Positions 45,272-54,333 of a stretch of DNA of 64,000 nt are shown here, one piece after another. The stretch is taken from the NCBI RefSeq assembly GCF_000296815.2, contig NZ_CAIT01000009.1:1178001-1242000 (forward strand), read 5' to 3'. Position 1 is the first letter of the stretch; each line of letters begins with the position of its first letter. This DNA comes from Fibrisoma limi BUZ 3. GTDB taxonomy: Bacteria > Bacteroidota > Bacteroidia > Cytophagales > Spirosomataceae. The notes beneath the pieces were generated by a model. That model did not search any database and had not been told where the DNA came from. It saw only the letters and a program-made list of their open reading frames with translations. The position numbers were made by a program, and so were the translations under genes.

Positions 45272-45724
45272 ATGAAACAGCAAGTGTCGCCCAAACCGCT
45301 GACAACTGCGCATGTCGAGCAACTTGCTCAGCAATTTGACATGCCCGATCTGACGCTTCCCTTCTGGGGGTACCGCAAAAAAATGCCGATGCACCGGATC
45401 GTCCGGCTAGAAGGCGAAGGCAACTACACCTTATTTCACTTCGTTGATGGAAGCCAGCTAATGGTTTCACTGACGCTCAAGAAAATGGAGAGCCGCCTGT
45501 CGTCGAAGGTGTTTGTCCGGCCTCACAAGAAGAATATCATCAACCTGCTGTATTTGCAGGATATTCACCCTGATCGTCAGCAATTGACGGTCAGTCTGGT
45601 AAATGGGGACCGCGTGGAAGTATCGCGCCGGAAAGCCAGCCGGTTCATCAAACAGGTACGGGGTTTCCAACAGGAACTGCTGGCTCTGCACGAAGACGCT
45701 GAGCCTGTGCCGATGCTGGCATAA
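45272..45724 (+). CDS. Stand-alone LytTR DNA-binding protein
   Basis: A protein of 150 residues from ATG 45272 (MKQQVSPKPLTTA); ATG 45209 and TTG 45185 are open upstream alternatives. The LytTR domain occupies about residues 35-130 (MHRIVRLEGEGNYTLFHFVDGS, FVRPHKKNIINLLYLQDI, NGDRVEVSRRKASRFIKQV). There is no receiver domain, so it is not a classic response regulator. It could be controlled by an unlinked partner. It is divergent from cysM and convergent with fadD, with a strong hairpin after it. Confidence 0.85.
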   Translation: MKQQVSPKPLTTAHVEQLAQQFDMPDLTLPFWGYRKKMPMHRIVRLEGEGNYTLFHFVDGSQLMVSLTLKKMESRLSSKVFVRPHKKNIINLLYLQDIHPDRQQLTVSLVNGDRVEVSRRKASRFIKQVRGFQQELLALHEDAEPVPMLA

Positions 45725-45740
45725 TTGTCATTTACTGATA

Positions 45741-45793
45741 AAGGGCCAACAATTGAGATTACAGGAGTTGTGTAACCTCAATTGTTGGCCCTT
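45741..45793. terminator. 21-bp stem between LytTR gene and fadD
   Basis: Arms 45741-45761 and 45773-45793 pair over 21 positions with one G-U pair and an 11-base loop. It serves two convergent genes. Confidence 0.85.
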
Positions 45794-45810
45794 AAACGTT
45801 GAATCAAAAC

Positions 45811-47514
45811 CTATTTACTAAGCTTCGCCATTTCCTCATCCCGCAGTGGCCGACGCAGAATCTTACCTACGTTTGATTTCGGCAGTTCCGTCCGAAACTC
45901 GATCAACTTCGGTACCTTGTAGGCAGTCAGGTTTTCGCGGCAGTACGCTTTAATGGCATCTTCGGTTAGGGCCGGATCTTTCTTTACCACAAAGATCTTG
46001 ACCACTTCGGTCGATTTCGCGTCCGGAACACCGATGCAGGCCACTTCCAATACGCCGGGACACTGAGCGACTACGTCTTCAATCTCGTTAGGATAGACGT
46101 TGAAGCCCGACACCAGAATCATGTCCTTCTTACGGTCCACGATCTTAAAATACCCATCGGCGTCCATTACACCGATGTCACCGGTTTTGAACCACTCACC
46201 CATCATGGCCTTTGCCGTTTCATCGGGGCGGTTGTAGTAGCCGACAAACACCTGAGGGCCACGGGCACAGATCTCGCCGGGTTCGCCAAGGGCCGCATCG
46301 GTACCGTCTTCGCGAACTATTTTGAGTTCTGTACTCGGCCAGGGCACACCAATGGTCCCAACGCGGTTGTCGCCCACAACGGGGTTTGAGCACAGTACCG
46401 GTGAGGTCTCGGTCAAACCATACCCTTCGGCGGGTTTATTGCCCGTCAGTTTTTGCCAGCGCTCCGCTACGGCCGTTTGCAGCGCCATCCCCCCCGCCGA
46501 CGTAACTTTCAGGTGGCTGAAGTCCACCTCGTTGATCCGCGGGTGGTTCAACAATCCGTTATATAGTGTGTTCACGCCAGTGAAGCAGGTGATTTTGTGC
46601 CGCTTCAGGTCGTCGATGAATGCATTCATATCCCGGGGATTTGTAATGAGCAGGTTCATCGACCCAATTTTCAACGACGCCAGCGCGTTGGTCGTCAGGG
46701 CGTATACGTGATAGAGTGGTAGAGCCGCCACCACTACCGTCTCGCCGTCGGGTAAATTGGCGGGTTTCATCCAGACGTCCTGCCCTTCTACGTTGGCAAT
46801 GATGTTCCGGTGCGACAGCATCGCTCCTTTTGACACGCCGGTCGTACCACCCGTGTATTGAATAAACGCCAGGTCGCTGCCCTTGATATCCACCGGTCGG
46901 AAGGATTGCCGACTGCCCCGGCTCAGCGCTTCGCCGAACGAGATAGCATTGGGCAGGTTGTAGGGAGGCACCAGCTTCTTGACGTACTTAACTACGGCAT
47001 TGACGATGTGCTTCTTGGGAAAACCCAGCAAATCGCCCAACTGCGTCACGATGACGTGTTTAATGTCTGTTTTATCAATGATTTTTTCGAGGTTGGCGGC
47101 AAAGTTGGCAAGGATGACAATGGCCTTCGCCTGCGAGTCCTTGAACTGATGCTGCATCTCGCGGGGTGTGTACAAGGGGTTCGTATTCACCACCACGAGC
47201 CCGGCCCGCAGAGCGCCAAACATTGCTATTGGATACTGAAGCGTGTTTGGCATCTGGATGGCAATATGATCGCCTTTTTTCAGCTTCAGGTCGTTTTGCA
47301 GAAATGACGCAAACTGTTGTGAAAGCTGATCTATCTGACCAAAGGTAAGTTGCTTACCCATGTTTTCGTACGCGGGCAGATTTGTAAAGCGCCGAAAGCC
47401 GTCTTCCATGAGAGCAGCCAATGATGGGTACGCATCTGGATTTATTTCATGAGGAACGCCTTCCGGGTAATGGCGTCGCCAGGGATATGTTTGTGTGGTG
47501 ATGGGCGTTTCCAT
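45811..47514 (-). CDS. fadD: Long-chain acyl-CoA synthetase
   Basis: A 567-residue AMP-forming ligase activating fatty acids with ATP and CoA. The ATG at 47535 would sit at or above the predicted transcription start, so the second ATG at 47514 (METPITTQTYP) is preferred. Motifs include YTGGTTGVSKGAM (ATP/AMP), the YGLTETSPV segment, TGDIGVMDADGYFKIVDRKKDMI and the C-terminal PKSNVGKILRRPLRDE. The N-terminal YPEGVPHEINPDAYPSL aligns with E. coli FadD. It provides acyl-CoA for beta-oxidation; the FadN-like gene lies at 28027 in the same window. Confidence 0.95.
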   Translation of the reverse strand: METPITTQTYPWRRHYPEGVPHEINPDAYPSLAALMEDGFRRFTNLPAYENMGKQLTFGQIDQLSQQFASFLQNDLKLKKGDHIAIQMPNTLQYPIAMFGALRAGLVVVNTNPLYTPREMQHQFKDSQAKAIVILANFAANLEKIIDKTDIKHVIVTQLGDLLGFPKKHIVNAVVKYVKKLVPPYNLPNAISFGEALSRGSRQSFRPVDIKGSDLAFIQYTGGTTGVSKGAMLSHRNIIANVEGQDVWMKPANLPDGETVVVAALPLYHVYALTTNALASLKIGSMNLLITNPRDMNAFIDDLKRHKITCFTGVNTLYNGLLNHPRINEVDFSHLKVTSAGGMALQTAVAERWQKLTGNKPAEGYGLTETSPVLCSNPVVGDNRVGTIGVPWPSTELKIVREDGTDAALGEPGEICARGPQVFVGYYNRPDETAKAMMGEWFKTGDIGVMDADGYFKIVDRKKDMILVSGFNVYPNEIEDVVAQCPGVLEVACIGVPDAKSTEVVKIFVVKKDPALTEDAIKAYCRENLTAYKVPKLIEFRTELPKSNVGKILRRPLRDEEMAKLSK

Positions 47515-47536
47515 ATCTTGTTTGTATGTTTTCAAG

Positions 47537-47544
47537 CAAAAATA
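47537..47544 (-). promoter_or_regulatory. Putative -7 element of fadD
   Basis: On the minus strand this reads TATTTTTG, matching TAnnTTTG. It places transcription near 47530, which favours ATG 47514 over 47535. A TGATTAT/ATAATCA inverted repeat (47560-47566 and 47582-47588) lies just upstream and could be a regulator site. Confidence 0.55.
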
Positions 47545-47900
47545 AAACGAATTCAGGATTGATTATCTTATTAGAAATCAAATAATCACGTGGAGGTAAA
47601 TTAATAAAAAACCTTCTGACCCGATGTCGATTGGTTTTATGCATCCCGTTCGTTTGGTGGCTATACAAATCCTGCCCTCCCGTATCCACAATCTACGCTC
47701 CACGTTGGTATACCGTAGTGAATGGGGGTACAATATTGCTTCCACAAATCACCCTTTTCGCGCTCAGATTATAGTCTATACGTTGCTGTCTGCCCCAGTT
47801 TACAGCATTGCATGTTGAAGCCAGGTTGGTCAAATGAAGCCACATGCAGGATTGGCAACCTATAGCGTAGGAGCCAGAGTCTACCCGGCATCAAACAAAA
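47545..47900. other. Intergenic region upstream of fadD
   Basis: These 356 bases hold the inverted repeat at 47560-47588 and then sequence with no recognised gene. The open frames there have no family features, so it may be a decayed remnant. A terminator for the tRNA lies at its far end. Confidence 0.5.
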
Positions 47901-47927
47901 AACCCGCCGACGTTACGTCGGCGGGTT
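47901..47927 (-). terminator. Terminator of the tRNA-Arg gene
   Basis: A 10-bp GC-rich stem (47901-47910 with 47918-47927) with a 7-base loop follows the tRNA on the minus strand, then a T run. Confidence 0.9.
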
Positions 47928-47931
47928 GCTG

Positions 47932-48003
47932 TGCTCCCGAAGGGATTCGAACCCCTATCGATGGTACCGGAAACCATAATTCTATCCATTGAACTACGGG
48001 AGC
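47932..48003 (-). tRNA. tRNA-Arg (anticodon CCG)
   Basis: A 72-base cloverleaf on the minus strand: acceptor stem GCTCCCG/CGGGAGC, D arm GTTC/GAAT, anticodon stem ATGGT/ACCAT with loop TTCCGGT (anticodon CCG, reading CGG), four-base variable region and T arm with TTCGAAT loop. The discriminator is A. CCA is not encoded. Confidence 0.97.
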
Positions 48004-48026
48004 ATTAACCATTCAATTTGGGACTG

Positions 48027-48057
48027 CAAAGATAGTTGCTCAAAGCTTTTTTTGCAA
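48027..48057 (-). promoter_or_regulatory. Consensus promoter of the tRNA-Arg gene
   Basis: On the minus strand TTG, a 20-base spacer, then TATCTTTG: an exact TTG-N20-TAnnTTTG. Transcription would start near 48020, 17 bases before the tRNA. One of the best promoters in the window. Confidence 0.8.
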
Positions 48058-48099
48058 TCTTTTTTATGAAATACAATCAATAAAGCGGGGTTGCACCAA

Positions 48100-48768
48100 C
48101 TACAACAACTTCATCGTTTCATAATCGCCGACGTGTTTCAGGTACAGGAAGTGGATAAGCAGGCCATTAACGTTATTGACCAGTTTATGCGCTTCCGGCA
48201 AAGTTGCTACAACGGTCGTGATACGTTCAAACTCCGACTGGTTACCCATGTCTTTGTGATGAAACGCCATGATCTCCTCGCGCGACAGCTCCCGTTCTAC
48301 ATAGAAAAAGTGCATGGCTTCATCGCTGGTACCCGTGCTGGGAAACCACAGCCGAGGATTCAGTTTGGTCAGTTCATCGGCTCTGACTTCCAGCCCAATT
48401 TCTTCGCCCAGTTCGCGGGCGGCCACCTCGTCAGGAGCATCGTCGGCGTCGACCATGCCGGCCGGGTGCTCATACGTCTGCGAACCGTCCGAAATGCGTC
48501 GCTGGCGGACCAGTACCACAAACTTCTCCTTCGTTTCCTTGTCGATAAGCGATACGAGCATCGAGGCTGCGTGGCCTTTCAGGAAGCAGACCGGCGGAAT
48601 TTTGTCGCCCTCGGGGGTGTCGGCATCCACTTCCAACATGGCAAACAGTACTTCGCCGTTGTGCCGACGACGGATAAAATGATCTTTAATACCGTTAATT
48701 TTCAGGCCGTTACTTTCAAGCTGACCTTTCCAGAAACGAAACTTAGGAGCGTCTTCGAGTTTTTCCAT
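48100..48768 (-). CDS. Nudix hydrolase
   Basis: A 222-residue hydrolase of nucleoside diphosphates linked to other groups. The Nudix box is GMVDADDAPDEVAARELGEEIG, with Asp in place of the first Glu of GX5EX7REUXEEXGU but the REUXEE core intact. Size and the segment YEHPAGMVDADD resemble ADP-sugar pyrophosphatases. The C-terminal portion (LPEAHKLVNNVNGLLIHF) is helical. Substrate not predictable. It is on the minus strand upstream of the tRNA gene and downstream of the S9 peptidase gene. Confidence 0.85.
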   Translation of the reverse strand: MEKLEDAPKFRFWKGQLESNGLKINGIKDHFIRRRHNGEVLFAMLEVDADTPEGDKIPPVCFLKGHAASMLVSLIDKETKEKFVVLVRQRRISDGSQTYEHPAGMVDADDAPDEVAARELGEEIGLEVRADELTKLNPRLWFPSTGTSDEAMHFFYVERELSREEIMAFHHKDMGNQSEFERITTVVATLPEAHKLVNNVNGLLIHFLYLKHVGDYETMKLL

Positions 48769-48805
48769 AATGCTGTTTAAGCGCAGAGAACACGGAGTGA
48801 TTCCC

Positions 48806-48840
48806 AGGGGACACTCAGTCAGTCAAGTAACCTGTCCCCT
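48806..48840. repeat. 8-bp inverted repeat after the S9 peptidase gene
   Basis: AGGGGACA (48806-48813) and its complement (48833-48840) close a 19-base loop containing direct AGTCAGTCA repeats. There is no clear T run. Confidence 0.45.
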
Positions 48841-48868
48841 ACTCAAACTCCAGCGCACTCAATGATAG

Positions 48869-51085
48869 TTATTTCTGCGTTAAGCCCTGCGCATCCGGGC
48901 CGATGTATCGTTCGAAAAATTCGTAGATGCGCAGCATCCGGTCGATCCGCTGCCGTACGTTACCAGACCGGCTCAGTTCGTGCGTAGCTCCCGGCATCCG
49001 GACGTATTCGACCGGTCGGCCAAGTATCTTCAGGCTTTTGTACATCATTTCGCTCTGGATCACACCCGTTCGCAAGTCATTTTCGCCGTGCTTGATCAGC
49101 AGTGGAGTTTTGATGTTTTCGACAAACGTATACGGAGAATTGGCATCGAGTACTTTCTGCACATCAGCCTGCCAGGGATAGCCACCGAAATAATTTGGCA
49201 CCAGCCGCCAGGCATTACCCTCACCCATGAACGTAGTGAGGTCATATACGCCCCGTTGGGCAAAAGCAGCTTTGAACCGGTTATCGTGTGCCACAATCCA
49301 GGCCGTCAGGTAACCCGCATACGAACCGCCCGTGATAACCTGCCGACTCGTATCGACCCACGCTTCTTTAGCCGCATCGGTAGCGGCTGCCAGTACGTCT
49401 TCAGTCGGGCCGGTTCCCCAGTCTTTTACGTTTGCCCGCTGGAAGTTCAGACCATAACCGCCCGAACCGCGCGGATTGGCATAAACAACCCCATACCCCT
49501 GGGAGCAGAAGTACTGGAATTCGTGCCACATCGACGGCTCACCCGGTCCCCACATGGCGGTTGGGCCACCGTGCATATTCAACAGCAGCGGGTACTTCTT
49601 ACCGGCTTCAACCACGGCTGGCTTCATGATCCAGTAGTCGACCATTTGACCGATGGAATTTTTATACGTCCGCTTTTCGGGCAAGCTGAGCGTGCGCTGA
49701 GCTACCCAGTCGTTATGGCTGGACAGTTTCACCTGGTTTTTACCAGCAGCATCGGCTACGTACAGTTCCGATGGGTTGACCACTTCGGTTTTGGCAAACA
49801 CGACGGTTGAGCCGGCTACGTCGAAGTTGCTGACGCCCATGTTATAATCTGTGAGCTGCGTGACCTGCTTCGTGGTTGGGTCGAGCCGGTACAGCGGAAA
49901 ACCTCCGTTTGAGGGGGCGGTAAAGTAAACGGCGTACGTAGCAGCGGTCTTTTTACCTTTGGGCGCTGGCGTTTCGGTCCAGGTCAGGTTGCCGGCGGCC
50001 CGGTCGAACGTAATGAGTTGCATACCCGACACCGCTGTGCCGGTGAACGTAGCCAGGCCAATCTGCCCAAAATTAACACCCTGCGACGGGCTCGTCAGGA
50101 AAGCCAGTTGACGACCATCCGGTGACACTTCGGGCGCGTAATAGCTTTTTCCGGCTTCGCCCAGGACCATTGTATAGCGCCCCGACCCATCAGCCGGGAT
50201 GTAAACAATCGCATTATCCTGCTCGCGGTCAGGGTGTTTAAGCGAGTCCCGATCCGCTACAGCAACTAATCCCTGCCCATCAGGCAGCCAGTCGCTGGCC
50301 TGAAATGACCTGAAGCCACGGGTAAGGGGTTTAGGCTGGGTTCCTTCCCGCACATCCACGACGTACAGATGCTGAAAGCTCATGTCCGGCTCCGTGGTCG
50401 ATTCGCCCTGAAGATTCAGTCGGTTGATGACCTTTGCTTTTTTGTCCTCAACATCTTTGTTCAGATACGCCCGGATCTCGGCCAGCGTACCGTCGGGGTT
50501 TGGTTTTGCTTTGCTTTCCCGGACAAAATCGTTGTTAACAAAGCCTGGTTTTTCGAGCGACCAGACCGGCCCGCGTTTGCCGGGATTCAACAGCGAATCT
50601 TTCAGCATTTCGGCCATTGATACGGTGGCCGTGAACGCCATCCGCTTACCATCGGGCGACCAGACCGGACCAGATACACCATATTTGCTGGTAGTGAGCT
50701 GGTAGGCTTCTCCCCCATCGAGCGGCATGACAAAAATCTGGCCTTTGCCTTTTACCGTTCGCACAAACGCAATCTGTTTGCCATCGGGCGACCAGATTGC
50801 CTGCCGGGCACTCTCCGTGCCCCGGGTCAGCGCTTTGGTATCGCCGGGTTTCAACCCCGTCAGGTAGATGTGGGTTTTGTAATCGTATTCCTCTTTCTGG
50901 TCGGGATTCGGCTCAATAGTCGTTAGTGTGTAGAGCGCCCGCTGACCATCGGGCGCGATCCTGATGCCACCTACCTGTTTGATGCGGGTCAGGTCGGTAA
51001 CAGTAACTTTCTGCTTTGCAGACTGCGCAAACGTAGCGGCCATTGGCAGAGACACCACCAGCCAACAGAAGAGATGTTTTTTCAT
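48869..51085 (-). CDS. S9-family prolyl-oligopeptidase-like serine peptidase
   Basis: A 738-residue exported peptidase; ATG 51085 gives the signal peptide MKKHLFCWLVVSLPMAATFAQ. Residues about 30-470 are a WD40-like beta-propeller with repeated SPDGKQIAF and SPDGRQLAFL motifs, and about 490-730 is the alpha/beta hydrolase with Ser in GGSYAGYL, Asp in HGENDLRTG and His in PGATHELSR. Enzymes of this type cut dipeptides or acylated residues from peptides in the periplasm. It follows the S46 peptidase gene on the same strand, suggesting joint peptide degradation. Confidence 0.93.
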   Translation of the reverse strand: MKKHLFCWLVVSLPMAATFAQSAKQKVTVTDLTRIKQVGGIRIAPDGQRALYTLTTIEPNPDQKEEYDYKTHIYLTGLKPGDTKALTRGTESARQAIWSPDGKQIAFVRTVKGKGQIFVMPLDGGEAYQLTTSKYGVSGPVWSPDGKRMAFTATVSMAEMLKDSLLNPGKRGPVWSLEKPGFVNNDFVRESKAKPNPDGTLAEIRAYLNKDVEDKKAKVINRLNLQGESTTEPDMSFQHLYVVDVREGTQPKPLTRGFRSFQASDWLPDGQGLVAVADRDSLKHPDREQDNAIVYIPADGSGRYTMVLGEAGKSYYAPEVSPDGRQLAFLTSPSQGVNFGQIGLATFTGTAVSGMQLITFDRAAGNLTWTETPAPKGKKTAATYAVYFTAPSNGGFPLYRLDPTTKQVTQLTDYNMGVSNFDVAGSTVVFAKTEVVNPSELYVADAAGKNQVKLSSHNDWVAQRTLSLPEKRTYKNSIGQMVDYWIMKPAVVEAGKKYPLLLNMHGGPTAMWGPGEPSMWHEFQYFCSQGYGVVYANPRGSGGYGLNFQRANVKDWGTGPTEDVLAAATDAAKEAWVDTSRQVITGGSYAGYLTAWIVAHDNRFKAAFAQRGVYDLTTFMGEGNAWRLVPNYFGGYPWQADVQKVLDANSPYTFVENIKTPLLIKHGENDLRTGVIQSEMMYKSLKILGRPVEYVRMPGATHELSRSGNVRQRIDRMLRIYEFFERYIGPDAQGLTQK

Positions 51086-51127
51086 GAAGCGGATTATTGA
51101 ACGCGACAAAGCCCGAAGATACTAAAA

Positions 51128-51169
51128 AACCCGCCAGGAAAAGCTGCTTTAGCAATCTCCTGGCGGGTT
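51128..51169 (-). terminator. Rho-independent terminator after the S46 gene
   Basis: A 12-bp stem (51128-51139 with 51158-51169) with an 18-base loop and, on the minus strand, a following T run. It separates the S46 and S9 genes. Confidence 0.85.
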
Positions 51170-51202
51170 CTACAGAGGCTTTTATCCAAATACCTGGGTG
51201 GG

Positions 51203-53440
51203 TTATTTCTTCGCCGGTGTGGCTGGGGTGGTACCAACCAGCTCTTTTATCAGACGGTCGGCTTTATAGATGTAGCGCATAGCGGCTATCATCCCACCCG
51301 CATGTACGGAAATACTCCGGTTCAGATCCGGCACGAAAATGAACTCGCCGGGCAAGCTCTCCATGTTGCCATCAAACACCAGTCCGACCGCTTCCAGGTT
51401 TTTATTGATCATCGGACTACCTGAGTTACCCCCAATGATATCGTTGGTTGAGATAAAGCACATAGGCTGTCGAAGTAACTCAGCGGGTGGATTTTTCCAG
51501 CGGGCCGGCAGATTCCACGGCGCTTTATCGGCAAACGAGTAATTGCGGTCGTATAACCCAGCAAACGTAGTGAAAATCGGGGCTTTAGTACCGTTGTAGG
51601 CATATCCTCTGACAACCCCGTCGTTGATCCGGAGCGAGAACGTAGCATCAGGCGGAATGCTGGTGCCGTACACATCGTACAACAACCGGCCGAGTTGGCC
51701 ACGCAACACCTCCTGCGTCTGGAACAACTGACGCGCCTGCCGGGCGGCCGTTACGTACCGGCTAAACCCGATTCGGGCCAGCGCCAGCAGCGGATCGTCG
51801 GACGACCGGATGGCCTGTGGCCGGACAGCCAGGTCTTTTATGAAAGCCGGATCGGCCAGCTTTGTGTTGCTGATCAGATACGCAGCGGCTTCTTTGGGCG
51901 ACCTGCCGTTCAGTGCCGCCCGAACGTAGGGATCGTCGCTGCCGAGTCCTGTCTGTGCTTCGGCCAGGTGGGCGGCCAGATACGCTTCCTCCAGTGCCCG
52001 ATTCCGTAGCTTGGGGGCTACCACCAGCGAACGGGCACTTTCGGCAGCCTCTGGTCGCGAGATTGATAACTCCCCATACTGCATCAGTACGTTGGCAAAT
52101 GTCAGTAATTCGCCCATGATCCGTTCGCTGGGTGCAAGGTAGTTGCTGGCCGCAAATACGGACCGAAGCTGAGTCGTACTGGTCGTCAGATCATCCCAGA
52201 GGGTAAGCCGGTCGGCCGAAACGTTTTTTGCCCGCGCATCGGTCTGGAACTGCTTCTCGAACGCTGCCTTACGGGCCATCAGGTAGGGATCACGCAGGCC
52301 CGCCAACTGACCAGTATAGGCTTTGTAGCTGTTCTCCAGCGAAAAAATCTCGTTCAGAATACTGTCGTTCTTTGCGGTTGCGTTGTAGGCCTGGAGCGCA
52401 GTGGACCGGTTACGAAGCAGTTGCAGCGTAAACGGCACCTGTAGGTCCCGGTCATATTCCAGCTCCGCTACCGTTTTGAGCCGCTCCGTACGGCCGGGGT
52501 TACCAATCACGAAAATCGGTTCGCCGTCGCGGACGCCGTTGGTATTGAACTTAAAGTAATGCGTTGTCTGAAGCGGTTTTCCGTTGTCGTATACCCGGAA
52601 AAACGAACAATCGAGGGCGTAGCGCGGGTACGTAAAGTTGTCGGGGTCACCACCGAAAAAACCAAGCTGTAACTCGGGCATAAACACCAGCCGGACGTCG
52701 TTGTACCGTTTGAATCCGTACAGGGCGTACCGACCACCGTTGTAAAACGTAATGGTTTGCAATTCCAGGCCCTGCCAGCCTTCCTTCGTGGCGTATTCCT
52801 GCTTGATGGTGTTAAATGCCTGCTCACGGGCCTGAAGCTGGGCCTGCTCTGAACCGGCTCCGGTCCCACCCATGGCTTGCTGGACCCGGTTGGTAATGTC
52901 CTCGATCTTAACCAGTTGATCAACAAACAACCCCTCCACTTTGCGCTCCTCGGCGGGTGTTTTCGCAAAAAACCCCGTAGCGTTGAGGTCTTCGCCTTTG
53001 CGCTGTACGCCCGTTCCTGATTCGCGGGCGCAGTGGTGGTTGGTCATCACCAGGCCATTGGACGATACAAACGACGCCGAACAATAGTCGGCGAACCGCA
53101 GCGATGCCAGCCGGGCTTCGTCGAACCACTTTTCGTCGGCATTGAAGTTATAGGTTTTGCGGAAGTAGTCCTTCGGTGGATTATCGAAAGTCCACATCTT
53201 ACCCATATCGAATGGCCCTGCCTTGACGGTATCGGGGTTGATGTAAGCGCTCGGAATAGCCGGCGTAGCCGCTGTGGCTACCTTTGTCTCGGCCGTCGTC
53301 ACGCCGGCGGCTGGCGTAGTCGAAGCTGGCCGACTTGTGGTAGCTGGTACCTGGGCAAGCGAATATGAACATAACCCGATCAGGGTATTGAGCATCAAAA
53401 AACCAGACCAGACGGGCAGACGGCGATGTATTCGTACCAT
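51203..53440 (-). CDS. S46-family dipeptidyl peptidase (DPP7-like)
   Basis: A 745-residue exported serine peptidase with a signal sequence (residues 1-30, ending YSLAQ). The catalytic His lies in VMTNHHCARESG (residues 132-142) and the catalytic Ser673 in GGNSGSPMIN. Eighteen residues after the Ser, Gly691 occupies the position that separates DPP7 (Gly, hydrophobic P1) from DPP11 (Arg, acidic P1) in Porphyromonas enzymes, so DPP7-like specificity is expected. It releases dipeptides from peptides in the periplasm, feeding growth on protein. The S9 peptidase gene follows. Confidence 0.92.
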   Translation of the reverse strand: MVRIHRRLPVWSGFLMLNTLIGLCSYSLAQVPATTSRPASTTPAAGVTTAETKVATAATPAIPSAYINPDTVKAGPFDMGKMWTFDNPPKDYFRKTYNFNADEKWFDEARLASLRFADYCSASFVSSNGLVMTNHHCARESGTGVQRKGEDLNATGFFAKTPAEERKVEGLFVDQLVKIEDITNRVQQAMGGTGAGSEQAQLQAREQAFNTIKQEYATKEGWQGLELQTITFYNGGRYALYGFKRYNDVRLVFMPELQLGFFGGDPDNFTYPRYALDCSFFRVYDNGKPLQTTHYFKFNTNGVRDGEPIFVIGNPGRTERLKTVAELEYDRDLQVPFTLQLLRNRSTALQAYNATAKNDSILNEIFSLENSYKAYTGQLAGLRDPYLMARKAAFEKQFQTDARAKNVSADRLTLWDDLTTSTTQLRSVFAASNYLAPSERIMGELLTFANVLMQYGELSISRPEAAESARSLVVAPKLRNRALEEAYLAAHLAEAQTGLGSDDPYVRAALNGRSPKEAAAYLISNTKLADPAFIKDLAVRPQAIRSSDDPLLALARIGFSRYVTAARQARQLFQTQEVLRGQLGRLLYDVYGTSIPPDATFSLRINDGVVRGYAYNGTKAPIFTTFAGLYDRNYSFADKAPWNLPARWKNPPAELLRQPMCFISTNDIIGGNSGSPMINKNLEAVGLVFDGNMESLPGEFIFVPDLNRSISVHAGGMIAAMRYIYKADRLIKELVGTTPATPAKK

Positions 53441-53646
53441 GTTGGAAAGCGCTTTTAGTATTCAGGTTGTTAAAAACAACGGTAAATCCTTATAATTGAC
53501 TGTATTAAAGGCAGGTTTTATTATTACTGACCAGCTTTGAGGTCGGTTCATGGCCGGGGCCGAACGAAATTTCTGGCCGTACTGTAACCATAACAAGTCA
53601 CTTCAACGTATAGTTATCGTTTATCACGCTGCATTAGCCTTGATTC

Positions 53647-54330
53647 ATGCGTATTTTAATTGTTGAGGACGAACAGGACGTCGCTTCGTTTATCAAAAGC
53701 GGGCTTGAAGACTACGGTTTCGCTGCTGATATTGCCCCAGATGCCATCATTGGCCAGAAAATGATGGCCGAAACGCCGTATTCTACGGTTATCCTGGACA
53801 TCAACCTGCCCGTTATCAACGGTTATGAATTCTGCCAGATCATCCGGGATCGTTACGAGGATGTGGTCGTTATTATGCTGACCGCCCTGGGTAGTACGGA
53901 ACATAAGCTTACCGGCTTTGACGTCGGGGCCGACGATTACCTGGTCAAACCTTTTGAATTCCGCGAACTGATGGCCCGCCTACGTGCCCTGAACCGTCGG
54001 CGGAACGCAGCTAAAGTTGAGCCTTCCATGCTGAAAATGGCGGATCTGGAATTGAACGTAATGAGCAAGGAGGTACGTCGGGGCAACCAGAAAATCATGC
54101 TCACTGCCCGCGAACTGGCTCTGCTGGAGTATTTCCTGAAGAACCCGAATAAAGCCTTAAGCCGGGCCGAAATTGCAGAAAACGTTTGGGACGTAACGTT
54201 CGATACGGGTACGAATGTCGTGGATGTTTACGTGAATTACCTGCGCAAGAAGGTGGACAAAAATTTTTCGCCAAAGTTAATTCATACGATCAGCGGCATT
54301 GGCTACATCATGAAAGAGGACGAAAACTGA
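53647..54330 (+). CDS. OmpR-family response regulator
   Basis: A 227-residue regulator with a receiver domain (about 1-120; phosphoacceptor Asp51 in TVILDINLP, Lys in DDYLVKPFEFRE) and a winged-helix DNA-binding domain (about 130-225, KIMLTARELALLEYFLKNPNKA, YVNYLRKKVDKNF, TISGIGYIMK). Its kinase gene starts 3 bases after its stop. OmpR/PhoB members bind tandem direct repeats, often spaced 11 bases; six such repeats lie just after the kinase gene (55712-55777), so these are probably its target. Confidence 0.95.
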   Translation: MRILIVEDEQDVASFIKSGLEDYGFAADIAPDAIIGQKMMAETPYSTVILDINLPVINGYEFCQIIRDRYEDVVVIMLTALGSTEHKLTGFDVGADDYLVKPFEFRELMARLRALNRRRNAAKVEPSMLKMADLELNVMSKEVRRGNQKIMLTARELALLEYFLKNPNKALSRAEIAENVWDVTFDTGTNVVDVYVNYLRKKVDKNFSPKLIHTISGIGYIMKEDEN

Positions 54331-54333
54331 CGC

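Noticed and set aside
47624-47818. Open frame in the gap upstream of fadD
   Set aside because: No domain, no promoter or start context; treated as part of a non-coding region.
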